The notes beneath the pieces were generated by a model. It did not search any database. It was given only the letters and a program-made list of their open reading frames with translations, and was not told the origin of the DNA. Below, one piece after another: positions 7,976 to 16,227 of a stretch of 64,000 nt of DNA; within the stretch, counting starts at the first letter, position 1, and each line of letters starts with the position of its first letter. The DNA comes from Fimbriimonas ginsengisoli Gsoil 348 (GTDB taxonomy: Bacteria; Armatimonadota; Fimbriimonadia; Fimbriimonadales; Fimbriimonadaceae). The position numbers and the translations under genes were made by a program. The stretch is taken from NCBI GenBank assembly GCA_945881865.1, contig CAMCVK010000005.1, forward strand, positions 62,001 to 126,000, given 5' to 3'.

Positions 7976-9875
7976 TTGCAGCGGCCGCAAGTTCTGCGGC
8001 GACGGCCTCGCTCTCGGCTCCGATCACGGTAACGAAGGTCGCGGACGCTGCCTTCAGGCTGGTTTTCAAAACCGAAATCGGGGAGATTTCTGCGTAGTAC
8101 AGGCTTTCGCCGGTCTCGGGGTAATTCGTTTCTCCGGCGAGAAGAATAGTTTCGCCGGCTTCGGCAAACACTTGTACCGCGACCGGCCCGTTGGCTCGCC
8201 TGCCTTCAAGCGTCCAGTTTGTTCCTGCGAGGCGCCATCGGAGGACGATGTCAACCGGCTCCGTGCCGCCGGTGATCGAATCGGAAACCACCCAGACGTC
8301 GCCAAAAACTTCGATTCGGCGGCGATGGACCACCCCAAACCGTTTCTGGTAGCCGTAGTGCTCGCCATCAAAAGGCTCCGTTGAGCGAAGCTTCGACTGC
8401 GTCCACTCGCTCCACATGAAGCGGGTTCCCTTCTCCATTTGGCTTTGGCCGTTGATTTCAATCGTCGAGTGCGCAGCCGTTGACTTGAAAAACTCGCCAC
8501 GATTCGTCGCGTCGAAGTACTGGAAGGTGCCGCCGTCGGGCAGCAGGTTTACGCCGTGGTGCCAGAGGTCCAGCGCCAACATGTCGGCGTGGCTCGGGTT
8601 CGTTTTGAACGAGTGGCAGCGAACGACGCCGTAGCTGTTCTCGCCGCGAACCACGTAGTAACCGCCTTCCGTAAAGGCGACGTTCTCAACGGTGCGAATT
8701 GACTTGGATGGCTCGAGACCAAACCAGGCCAGCTCCTCATCCCACGGTCCCGGCTCGTAGGCTCGCTCGCCTGTCAGCGCAACGGTTAGAGATTGAATCA
8801 GCGGTCGATAGTCGAGATAGCCCAGTCCGGTCAGATCGAAAATGTTGGCGCCATCGTTTGCGCCGTAATTTGGCACGCGGCCGGTCTCAGGGTTCTGTAC
8901 GGCACGCAAAAGGTCCAATGCCGCCAACGCACGTTGCTTGACCGCCGCAGGCAACGGATCATTATTCGCGTGGCAGGTGAGCGTGAACAGCAAAATGTCG
9001 CGGAGGGCGACCCGTGTGTAGTTATGCGAGCTTTGGATGTAGGATCCGTCCGCGAGGAACTGCTCGCGAACCTGCTCTTCCATCACGGCACGACCGCGCG
9101 CCCGCCAGCGTGCGCTGTCGGGGTGTGATTTCAAAGCGGTGCCAGCCAGATACAGCCCGGCTGCCTCGCTGAGCGCGTGGTTATTCTTCTGCGCGATCGC
9201 GTAGCCGATGGCAACATCGACTCGACCGGCAAGCGCGGTCACGGCTTTCCAAAGTTTCGTCGTCTGCTCGGCAGTTCCGTCACCAAAAACGCCGATCGCG
9301 AAGATCATCGCCATCATGCGAAGCGAAGACTCCTGGCCACATTTCCAGTTCGGCCCCTGGTTTGGCGGATTCTGCTCGTACCAGCTTTCGAACATCTGCC
9401 AAAACCGCGCGCGGTACTTGTCATCGCCCGATGCGCGCCAGGCGCGCGCTAGGCCGTGGACCCAATCGAACCGCGAGGGTTCCCACACGAACTTTACGTC
9501 GCCCTGCTTTTGGTCAAAGTCCGGAATCTTCGACCAGTGCGCCGTTCCGAAGGTGAATTCGGTGGATGCGCTCCAAAGCCAACGTTCCTGATGCTTGTGC
9601 CAATGGCGACCAAAATACAGTAACTCACCGCCGACGATTCGGTCGCCAAAAGCGATGGCTTCGGCGGAGCGGTGAATCTCTAGGTCAGACGGATTCGAGA
9701 ACGGCGACTTGCCGGCGAAGGCACGAACTTGATCCCAAGATATCGCCGGACAGGTGCGCTCGTAGTAGCCATTTCGGGTCCGCATTCGGTGCTGTGCGAA
9801 AAGCCAGAGGTTTTTCGGCCCGAGCTGAATCGCGGCCTTTCCAACCTTGGCGAGACGCCGAAGTTTGCCGATCAT
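7950..9875 (-). CDS. Heparinase II/III-like polysaccharide lyase
   Basis: A 641-residue protein of the heparinase II/III family. Residues about 60-400 form the alpha-toroid N-terminal part (FVWEPSRFDWVHGLARAW, KNNHALSEAAGLYLAG, IQSSHNYTRVALRD). The C-terminal beta-sandwich (PF07940 type) contains RCHSFKTNPSHADMLALDLWHHGVN-type residues and a conserved EIN. His and Tyr residues in NNH and SHNYTR are candidate catalytic groups. Family enzymes cleave uronic-acid-containing polysaccharides by beta-elimination. No signal peptide was seen, which is common for members encoded next to bi-domain oxidoreductases in polymer-synthesis loci. The start codon overlaps the upstream stop by one base (TAATG), so it is coupled to the oxidoreductase. 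Confidence 0.85.
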   Translation of the reverse strand: MIGKLRRLAKVGKAAIQLGPKNLWLFAQHRMRTRNGYYERTCPAISWDQVRAFAGKSPFSNPSDLEIHRSAEAIAFGDRIVGGELLYFGRHWHKHQERWLWSASTEFTFGTAHWSKIPDFDQKQGDVKFVWEPSRFDWVHGLARAWRASGDDKYRARFWQMFESWYEQNPPNQGPNWKCGQESSLRMMAMIFAIGVFGDGTAEQTTKLWKAVTALAGRVDVAIGYAIAQKNNHALSEAAGLYLAGTALKSHPDSARWRARGRAVMEEQVREQFLADGSYIQSSHNYTRVALRDILLFTLTCHANNDPLPAAVKQRALAALDLLRAVQNPETGRVPNYGANDGANIFDLTGLGYLDYRPLIQSLTVALTGERAYEPGPWDEELAWFGLEPSKSIRTVENVAFTEGGYYVVRGENSYGVVRCHSFKTNPSHADMLALDLWHHGVNLLPDGGTFQYFDATNRGEFFKSTAAHSTIEINGQSQMEKGTRFMWSEWTQSKLRSTEPFDGEHYGYQKRFGVVHRRRIEVFGDVWVVSDSITGGTEPVDIVLRWRLAGTNWTLEGRRANGPVAVQVFAEAGETILLAGETNYPETGESLYYAEISPISVLKTSLKAASATFVTVIGAESEAVAAELAAAATKRFPASP

Positions 9876-12007
9876 TAGATGCCTCGGATCTGCTCGACCG
9901 CCGTGAAGCAGGCTTCCGTGACTTCGATGATCTCGGAGAACGGAATCGGAGCTGGCTTTCCGGCTTGAATCGCCTCGACGGTGGCGACGAATTCTTCGCG
10001 GTGGCCTTTTTCTTGGCCGCGCGTTTTGAACGTGCCGAGTGCTGGCCAGTTAAAGCCGGTAGTCACGCGGAAGTTATCCATCTGGGCAACCTTTCCGTTC
10101 ACAAAAACTTCGAGCCGCTCCTTGGGGAACGTCTTCGCGCCGCTGGCAAAGTAGAGCACGGTTCCGGTGGAGCCGTCGGCAAACCGCAACGTGATCGTCA
10201 CCTCGTCTTCGATGGCTTGACCGGTTGAGTCTTTAGCGGACGTCGCCGCGACCTCGACGATCGGATGGCCCACGAGGTAGCGAACCAAGTCGATGAAGTG
10301 GCAGCCTTCGCCGATGATGCGACCGCCACCGACCAGCGGGTTCTGCGTCCAGTGGTCGGACGGAATCATGCCCGCGTTAACCGTATAGACAATGCTCTTG
10401 GGCCGGTTCTCGCTGGCGAGAAGCCCCTTCAGCTTCTGGATGTGCGGCGAGAAGCGACGATTGAATCCGAGCATCACGAACGGCGACGGGCTTTCGGCTA
10501 CCGCCAGCTTCACGTCTTCGAGCTCTTCCCGTGAAATCGCGAGCGGCTTCTCGACGAACACTCGCTTCCCGGCGCGAACCGAGCGCGCCACGTAGGCTGC
10601 ATGGCTGTCGTGCCGCGTCGTCACAAAAACGGTCGTGATCTCGGGCGAGCTGAACACCTCATCGGCAGAGCTTGCCACCCTCTCAAAGCCATGCTTCTTC
10701 GCAAGGTGCGCCGCCGTGATGCCGGTGTTGGAAACAATCGTGTGAAGTCTCCCACCCGCCGCCTTCAGGCTTGGCACAAGAATGAGGCCGCTGAAGTTTC
10801 CGGCTCCCAGAACCCCGGCCACCACGTTGGCCGACTTCGGCGCGACCGCCGTCGCCAGCGCAGGAACGCCGACCGAACGGTTCATCAGCTCGGGGCGGTC
10901 GGTCGCTTCCGGATACTGGAGAACGACGCCAAGGGTCTTTCCGCCGAGGCTAGCGTAGGCGGCGATCGCATCGGCAAACGGGGCTCGCTTACTGATGAGC
11001 GTCTCGGTGTCAATTTTCCCGTCTGCGGAGAGGTCGAGGTACGCCTCGAAGTTGCGCTGCGCCGTCCAGCGGACGAAGCCAATCGGGTAATCCAGCCCTC
11101 GGTCCTCGTAGGCTTCCTCGTACCGGCCTGGGCCGTAAGCGCACGAAACCTGGAAGCTGATCTCTTTCTTGTAAAAGTCTTCGCGCTTGATGTTCAGGCC
11201 GATGACGCCGGTCAGCACCACCCGACCGCGCTTGCGGCACATCACCGCCGCCTGGTGAATGACTTCGTCGCTCTTGGTGCTGGCCGTGATCAGCACGCCG
11301 TCAACGCCGCGTCCACGGGAAAACATATCGGCCTCGGCGATTGGATCGCCGCCGGTGGCCAAGCAAACGGTGTGTACGCCAAACTGGCGCGCGATCTCGC
11401 ACTTGGCCGGGTCGAAATCGATGCCCATCACGCGGCAGCCGTTTGCCCGCAGAAGTTGGACCGCGATGAGTCCAATGAGGCCAAGGCCGGTTACCACAAA
11501 AGTCTCGCCGAGGGTTGGCTCGGATAGCCGAACGCCCTGCATCGCCACCGCACCGAGAACCGCGAACGCCGCGTGGTCAAAGGAAACCGAGTCGGGAATC
11601 TTCGCGCAAAGGTTCTCAGAAACAGAAACGACCTCGGCGTGCGGGCCGTTCGAAACGACCCGGTCACCGGGCCGAAATGCGCGAACGTCGTTCCCGACCG
11701 CCAGAACCACGCCCGCGTTGCAGTAACCCAGCGGCACCGGTTGGTCTAGCTTTGCCCGAACGGCTTCCAGCGTCGCCGATAGGCCGTCGGTTTTGATCTT
11801 GTTGAGGACGTCTTTGACACGATCCGGCTGCTTTCGTGCTTTTTCCAGCAGGCTTGCCTTGCCGAAGTCGATGATCATCTTCTCGGTGCCGAGCGACACA
11901 AGCGAAGACTGGCTTGCAATGAGCACTTGGTTGCGGCCGACCGATGGGGTCGGAATGTCGGTGAGAAGTGTTTCACCGTTCCCGAGGTTCTGGATCAGTT
12001 GTTTCAT
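9875..12007 (-). CDS. Bi-domain oxidoreductase (Zn-type ADH + Gfo/Idh/MocA)
   Basis: A natural fusion of 710 residues. Residues 1 to about 370 are a medium-chain zinc-type alcohol dehydrogenase with Rossmann motif TGLGLIG (173-179). Residues about 395-710 are a Gfo/Idh/MocA NAD-dependent oxidoreductase starting with GAGNFSG (401-407) and containing VEKPLA and the catalytic-region EGCHFIDL. Such fusions are known from exopolysaccharide clusters, usually beside a heparinase II/III protein exactly as here, but their reaction is not established; a uronate or amino-sugar oxidation is inferred. A 55-base gap follows the acyltransferase gene upstream; the downstream heparinase-like gene overlaps by one base. 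Confidence 0.87.
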   Translation of the reverse strand: MKQLIQNLGNGETLLTDIPTPSVGRNQVLIASQSSLVSLGTEKMIIDFGKASLLEKARKQPDRVKDVLNKIKTDGLSATLEAVRAKLDQPVPLGYCNAGVVLAVGNDVRAFRPGDRVVSNGPHAEVVSVSENLCAKIPDSVSFDHAAFAVLGAVAMQGVRLSEPTLGETFVVTGLGLIGLIAVQLLRANGCRVMGIDFDPAKCEIARQFGVHTVCLATGGDPIAEADMFSRGRGVDGVLITASTKSDEVIHQAAVMCRKRGRVVLTGVIGLNIKREDFYKKEISFQVSCAYGPGRYEEAYEDRGLDYPIGFVRWTAQRNFEAYLDLSADGKIDTETLISKRAPFADAIAAYASLGGKTLGVVLQYPEATDRPELMNRSVGVPALATAVAPKSANVVAGVLGAGNFSGLILVPSLKAAGGRLHTIVSNTGITAAHLAKKHGFERVASSADEVFSSPEITTVFVTTRHDSHAAYVARSVRAGKRVFVEKPLAISREELEDVKLAVAESPSPFVMLGFNRRFSPHIQKLKGLLASENRPKSIVYTVNAGMIPSDHWTQNPLVGGGRIIGEGCHFIDLVRYLVGHPIVEVAATSAKDSTGQAIEDEVTITLRFADGSTGTVLYFASGAKTFPKERLEVFVNGKVAQMDNFRVTTGFNWPALGTFKTRGQEKGHREEFVATVEAIQAGKPAPIPFSEIIEVTEACFTAVEQIRGI

Positions 12008-12062
12008 CGCAATTCGACCGAAGCAACTCGCCTACGGACATAAAAATGTACCCGAGGGACAG

Positions 12063-13169
12063 CTATTCTGCCGCCGGACGCTTTTGCCGGGGCACAATTC
12101 GGTTTGCAAAATCATTGCCCCACTTAATGAACGGCTGCTCTAGCCAATGGAATGCCGCGACGGACGGGGCGATGGTTCCGACAAGGAAAATCGCAAAGCG
12201 GACCGGGAACGGAATGTCCTGCAGATACTGGAAAGCAAACGTTCGCGCCACGTCGTGGAACAAATAGATGCCGTAGGAGTACTTCGCAATCGTCTGAAAG
12301 ACCCTTGCGGCGGTGCCGTGCGGAAGATCCTGGAGGTACGGCAAAAGCACGCCGAGCGCCAAGCAAATCGGGAAGCCGACCAGGATCTCTCGACCAAATC
12401 GCGTGCTGACGGCCGAGTGCAGCACCACCGTCACCATCAGGAAGATCGGCAGAATCCACCACGGCAGGCTCCGGCGCTTCACCGTGAGGGCAAAGGCGAT
12501 GACCCCCGGAATAAAGCACGGCGCAAACTTGAACATCGAGTGCGTGTAGGCAGCGCCACTCTGTGTTGCCGCAACCCCGAGCGAGGCGACATAGATGACG
12601 CAGATGGCCGCCAGGCCCCATTTTCGGGCCGCGACAAACAGGAACGGCAGCACGAGATACATTTGGATCTCGATGGGCAGGCTCCAAAGCGGGCCGAGCA
12701 CCGACACTTCTGGCTTCGGCCACACGTTCTGGACGAGCAGCAGGTTGCCGACGATAACTTGCGGGGTCACGCCGCCCGTAGAAGCGCCGTCGTAGTTTTG
12801 CGGGTAGATGCCGTACGGCAAGAACCAGAACGCGGCCAACAGCACGACCAGAATCGAGAGCGGATAGATTCGAAAAACTCGCCGGGTGACGAAGGCAGCG
12901 TAGTGCTTAATTGGCGTCGCGTAGGTATCGAATCCCTGCCGCTGAAGGCTGAGCATGAGCACCAATGACGTGTGCACGAAGAATAGCAAAACACCGAACT
13001 TTCCGAACTGGGGCATGCCAAGCGCCTTCTCCAGGGTCGGGTTTTCATAAAGCAGGTGGCGGAAAACCACAAACAGCACCGCGAAGGTTCGAAGCAGGTC
13101 AAGATTCGTCGAATCTTTGCCAAACGATGCGCCCGTGGCTTTTGGGACAGATTTGGCCGCCGGTTGCAT
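12063..13169 (-). CDS. Acyltransferase 3 family membrane protein (OafA/YrhL-like)
   Basis: A 368-residue integral membrane protein with about ten hydrophobic segments, matching acyltransferase family 3 (PF01757). The N-terminal motif LDLLRTFAVLFVVFRHLLYE carries the conserved Arg and His that act on the acyl donor. The segment GPLWSLPIEIQMYLVLPFLF, near the middle, is the family signature. These proteins move acyl groups across the inner membrane and O-acylate surface polysaccharides. TACATT lies 6 bases before ATG 13169 without a Shine-Dalgarno sequence, so this gene may start its own leaderless transcript inside the cluster, 18 bases after the hexapeptide transferase stop. Confidence 0.9.
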   Translation of the reverse strand: MQPAAKSVPKATGASFGKDSTNLDLLRTFAVLFVVFRHLLYENPTLEKALGMPQFGKFGVLLFFVHTSLVLMLSLQRQGFDTYATPIKHYAAFVTRRVFRIYPLSILVVLLAAFWFLPYGIYPQNYDGASTGGVTPQVIVGNLLLVQNVWPKPEVSVLGPLWSLPIEIQMYLVLPFLFVAARKWGLAAICVIYVASLGVAATQSGAAYTHSMFKFAPCFIPGVIAFALTVKRRSLPWWILPIFLMVTVVLHSAVSTRFGREILVGFPICLALGVLLPYLQDLPHGTAARVFQTIAKYSYGIYLFHDVARTFAFQYLQDIPFPVRFAIFLVGTIAPSVAAFHWLEQPFIKWGNDFANRIVPRQKRPAAE

Positions 13170-13175
13170 CGGTTG

Positions 13176-13181
13176 AATGTA
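13176..13181 (-). promoter_or_regulatory. Putative -10 element (TACATT), acyltransferase-3 gene
   Basis: TACATT on the minus strand ends 6 bases before ATG 13169. It lies in the 18-base gap after the preceding gene and may provide internal transcription of the distal part of the cluster. Confidence 0.35.
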
Positions 13182-13187
13182 CCCGCC

Positions 13188-13721
13188 CTACTTTGCCGGT
13201 AGCCCGAGCTTGGCGCGTTGGGCCGCGAGTCCCTTCTTGTGCTCGACGATTTGTTCCGGCGTGAAGCGAGCGCGAATCGGCTTCGCGGGGACGCCGCCGA
13301 CGATCGTATACGGCGGGACGTCTTTGGTCACCACCGCTCCCGAAGCCACGACCGCACCTTCGCCAATCGTCAATCCGTGCATGACGGTTACGCCGTAGCC
13401 AAGCCAGACATCGTCTTCCACCGTGATCGGCAGGTTCGTGTCGCGCCCGGCATGAATCATCGGCAGGCCGACGACATCGATTTTGTGGTCGCCACCGACA
13501 AACGCAACGCGCCCGGCGAGCATCACGAAATCGCCGATGCTGGCCTGACTCTGCAGCCAGCAGTTTGGCCCGATGAAGGAATAGCTACCCAGCTTGACCG
13601 AACCTTTGCGGATACCGACGCCCGGCGCGATGAAGGATCCCTTCCCTACCCACCGCATCTTGAACTTGCGAGCGTAGTAGGCGGTCAGTAGGTCGCGCAG
13701 AATCGCCTTAGGACTAGGCAT
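13188..13721 (-). CDS. Hexapeptide-repeat acetyltransferase (WcaF-like)
   Basis: A 177-residue left-handed beta-helix acyltransferase. Hexapeptide turns begin near residue 30 (GSFIAPGVGIRKGSVKLGS) and continue to about residue 155, ending with the family tail VVTKDVPPYTIVGGVPAKPI. The catalytic His is probably H79 in GGDHKI. It should transfer acetyl (or a related acyl) from CoA to a sugar hydroxyl in the cytoplasm. The start lies within the last 8 bases of the upstream glycosyltransferase gene, so translation is coupled. It is the third hexapeptide acetyltransferase of the locus, suggesting a heavily acetylated polymer. Confidence 0.86.
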   Translation of the reverse strand: MPSPKAILRDLLTAYYARKFKMRWVGKGSFIAPGVGIRKGSVKLGSYSFIGPNCWLQSQASIGDFVMLAGRVAFVGGDHKIDVVGLPMIHAGRDTNLPITVEDDVWLGYGVTVMHGLTIGEGAVVASGAVVTKDVPPYTIVGGVPAKPIRARFTPEQIVEHKKGLAAQRAKLGLPAK

Positions 13722-14922
13722 CGACCGGTTCCTTGGCGAAGAAATCTCGGTTCACCGGGTGCTCGATTTCCACCGGCAAAAGGCCGTCGACGGCTCGCTC
13801 CATGACCAGCCGCTGGTTCTGTGGGCTATAAAACTGGTCGATTCGGTCGTAGCATGCCTGCCGATGCTCCGGCGTGGGCCACGGCGTCGCCGTCCACTTT
13901 CTCAGTACCTTCGCCAGTGCATTCGCATCGCCCTGCTTAAAGAAGGAACCGGTGACGCCCGGGACGACTCCCTCAAATTCGGGGCCCTGAGCGTGCGGAT
14001 TATCGTGCGTGATCAGCGGCGTGCCAAACGAGATCGTGAGCATCGAGAACAGCCCAACCTGGCCCGGCGCGACCGACACGTTCGAGAGCATGAGCAACTT
14101 GCCCAGTGTCTCGTCGTCGAAGCACTTGCCAAAGAACTTGACCGGCAGGTTTCGGCTGGCCGCGTCCTTTTCCAGCGCCTCACGAACCGTGCCATCGCCG
14201 ACGATTAGGACGTTGATCGGATGGCCTTCGGCCCGAAGTTTCTCTGCGGCTTCAAACAGCAGCTCCAGTCGGAACTTGGCTTCGAGGCGTGAAACAAAAA
14301 TGGCGGTTGGCAGGGCCGGGTCGAGTCCGAGCTCTACCTTGTAGGCCTTTAGCTCCTCGTCGGAGAGATTTTCGCGAATCTCTCGGTGCCGCGGCAGGTC
14401 GAGGCTGTTATAGACAACGTACAACTTTTCTGGCTTAAATCCAAGATCCAGCCCGAGCTGGCGGGCGAAATTTCCGTAGAGCAACAGGCCGTTCGCAAGT
14501 TTGTAAAACGTCTTCCTCAGGTCCCGTACGATCCCAGTCTCACGGCGGAGCCAGCCGTTGGTCCAGAAGAAAACCTTCTTTCCCATGAGTCGGGCGAGCG
14601 GCGCGGTGAGCCAAGTGTTTAGATAGTGGAAGTCGCCCAGGTAGATGATGCTGTCAATATCCCGCCGCATGGCGAGTTTGAACAGCCCGGTTTGCACCAT
14701 CACTACCTTGAAAATGAAGCGGCACTTTGTTTGGATGTACCGATCCGGGTTCGGAATCTTTGTCGCGGGAACGCCAATGTTCCGCGGGTCGTGAGCGTCG
14801 CCGGCGAAATAGAAGTCATGCTTCGAGTTGTCGAGCAACTCGCGGATGATGGCACCTCGGTAGTGCGCAAAGAAGTGGTACACGATGACCACTTTTTTTC
14901 TCTTCGCCGGCGTGTTCTCCAT
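13714..14922 (-). CDS. Glycosyltransferase family 4 / group 1
   Basis: This 402-residue protein has the GT-B layout of group 1 glycosyltransferases. An N-terminal acceptor domain starts VVIVYHFFAHYRGAIIRELL. A C-terminal donor domain holds AIFVSRLEAKFRLELLFEAAEKL and VLIVGDGTVREALE. The usual EX7E region is altered (SMLTISFGTPLITHDN), seen in some GT4 subgroups. It should extend the lipid-linked repeat at the inner face of the membrane. AAGGGA lies about 9 bases before the ATG, 13 bases after the wecC-like stop. Donor and acceptor sugars are unknown. Confidence 0.82.
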   Translation of the reverse strand: MENTPAKRKKVVIVYHFFAHYRGAIIRELLDNSKHDFYFAGDAHDPRNIGVPATKIPNPDRYIQTKCRFIFKVVMVQTGLFKLAMRRDIDSIIYLGDFHYLNTWLTAPLARLMGKKVFFWTNGWLRRETGIVRDLRKTFYKLANGLLLYGNFARQLGLDLGFKPEKLYVVYNSLDLPRHREIRENLSDEELKAYKVELGLDPALPTAIFVSRLEAKFRLELLFEAAEKLRAEGHPINVLIVGDGTVREALEKDAASRNLPVKFFGKCFDDETLGKLLMLSNVSVAPGQVGLFSMLTISFGTPLITHDNPHAQGPEFEGVVPGVTGSFFKQGDANALAKVLRKWTATPWPTPEHRQACYDRIDQFYSPQNQRLVMERAVDGLLPVEIEHPVNRDFFAKEPVDA

Positions 14923-14935
14923 ATTTGCGGTTCCC

Positions 14936-16159
14936 TTACCGTCCGAAGCCGCAGAAGTCGAGCACGATCTTGTCGTCTGGGTTCATTCCCTTAAACGCAA
15001 GGTGGTTGACCAGGATTACGACGATGTCGCTTTCGTTAAGTCCATCCTCCAGCGTGCGCAGCGGCAACTTGTCGTGCTCGTGAATGTTCGGCTCGACCGC
15101 TAACACGTTCAATGCGGCATTGTTCTCGTCACCGTGCAGCAGGTGCTCGGTGATCTCCAGAGCCGGAGATTCGCGCAGGTCGTCGATGTTGGGCTTAAAC
15201 GCCAGACCAAGGCAAGCAACTACCGGTGCGCGGCCGAGCTTCTCGGTCGCTTCCACGGCGGCGCGACGTACCTGGTCGATAACCCACTCGGTCTTGTGCA
15301 GGTTGACTTCGCGTGCGGTTCGGATCATCCGTGCATTGGTGGGGTCTTGGCTAACGATGAACCAAGGGTCGACGGCGATGCAGTGTCCGCCTACGCCGCA
15401 GCCCGGCTGGAGGATGTTAACGCGCGGATGGCGGTTGGCCAGGGAGATCAGCTCCCAAACGTCGATTCCCAACCCTTCACAGAGGAGCGAGAGCTCGTTC
15501 GCGAACGCAATATTGACGTCGCGGAAGCTGTTCTCCGTGAGCTTGGCCATCTCCGCCGTTCGAGCATCGGAGACGAGCACCGCGCCGGTGACGAACGTTC
15601 GGTAGAAACCGGCAACCTTCTCGGCGGCTTCGGGCGAGAGACCGCCCACGATTCGGTCGTTCTCGCGCAGCTCCGTCATGATGCGGCCCGGAAGCACGCG
15701 CTCGGGGCAGTAGGCAAAGAAGATCTCGCTAACGGCAACGCCCTCGTCGGCGAGAACGCCCCGCACGGCTTCTGTCGTGCCAACCGGCGAAGTTGACTCG
15801 AGGATCACAATGTTCCCGGGTCGAACGAAGGGTGCGATGGCTTTGGCGGCCGACTGAACGTAGCTGATGTCCGGCGTCGGGATTTCGGTGTCTGCGTGGA
15901 ACGGCGTCGGCACACAGATCATGAAGATGTCGGCTTCGGCCGGGACCAACGCCGCCTTCAGCCGGCCGGCCTCGACCGCTTGCCGGACGAATCCATCCAG
16001 GTCCGGTTCGACGATGTGAATGTTTCCGGCATTGATCGTGTCAACAACACGCTCGCTCTTGTCGACGCCGTGGACATCATAGCCTTCTGCGGCCACAATC
16101 GCGGCCGTCGGAAGTCCAATGTAGCCTAAACCAACGATGCATATCTTCCCTTTAGACAT
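14936..16159 (-). CDS. wecC: UDP-N-acetyl-D-mannosamine dehydrogenase (WecC-type)
   Basis: A 407-residue member of the UDP-glucose/GDP-mannose dehydrogenase family. GLGYIG at residues 10-15 binds NAD. The catalytic Cys is C260 in GCGVGGHCIAVDPWF, and K207 and N210 of AKLTENSFRD fit the active site. The PWF after the catalytic motif and the FAYCPERVLPGR segment resemble WecC, which oxidises UDP-ManNAc to UDP-ManNAcA, rather than plain UDP-glucose dehydrogenase. The product, an acidic amino sugar, would suit the lyase and bi-domain oxidoreductase downstream. GAGGGTG just before ATG 16159 serves as a Shine-Dalgarno sequence; an in-frame GTG at 16165 is less likely. Confidence 0.87.
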   Translation of the reverse strand: MSKGKICIVGLGYIGLPTAAIVAAEGYDVHGVDKSERVVDTINAGNIHIVEPDLDGFVRQAVEAGRLKAALVPAEADIFMICVPTPFHADTEIPTPDISYVQSAAKAIAPFVRPGNIVILESTSPVGTTEAVRGVLADEGVAVSEIFFAYCPERVLPGRIMTELRENDRIVGGLSPEAAEKVAGFYRTFVTGAVLVSDARTAEMAKLTENSFRDVNIAFANELSLLCEGLGIDVWELISLANRHPRVNILQPGCGVGGHCIAVDPWFIVSQDPTNARMIRTAREVNLHKTEWVIDQVRRAAVEATEKLGRAPVVACLGLAFKPNIDDLRESPALEITEHLLHGDENNAALNVLAVEPNIHEHDKLPLRTLEDGLNESDIVVILVNHLAFKGMNPDDKIVLDFCGFGR

Positions 16160-16227
16160 ATTCACCCTCTATCGCATTCAGGTGGCGCGTTCCACAAGGA
16201 AACGCCCCACCTTCTACCGAATCCGCG

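Noticed and set aside
12147-12968. 273-codon plus-strand open frame
   Set aside because: Antisense to the acyltransferase-3 gene; very Arg/Asp/Gln-rich composition typical of a shadow.
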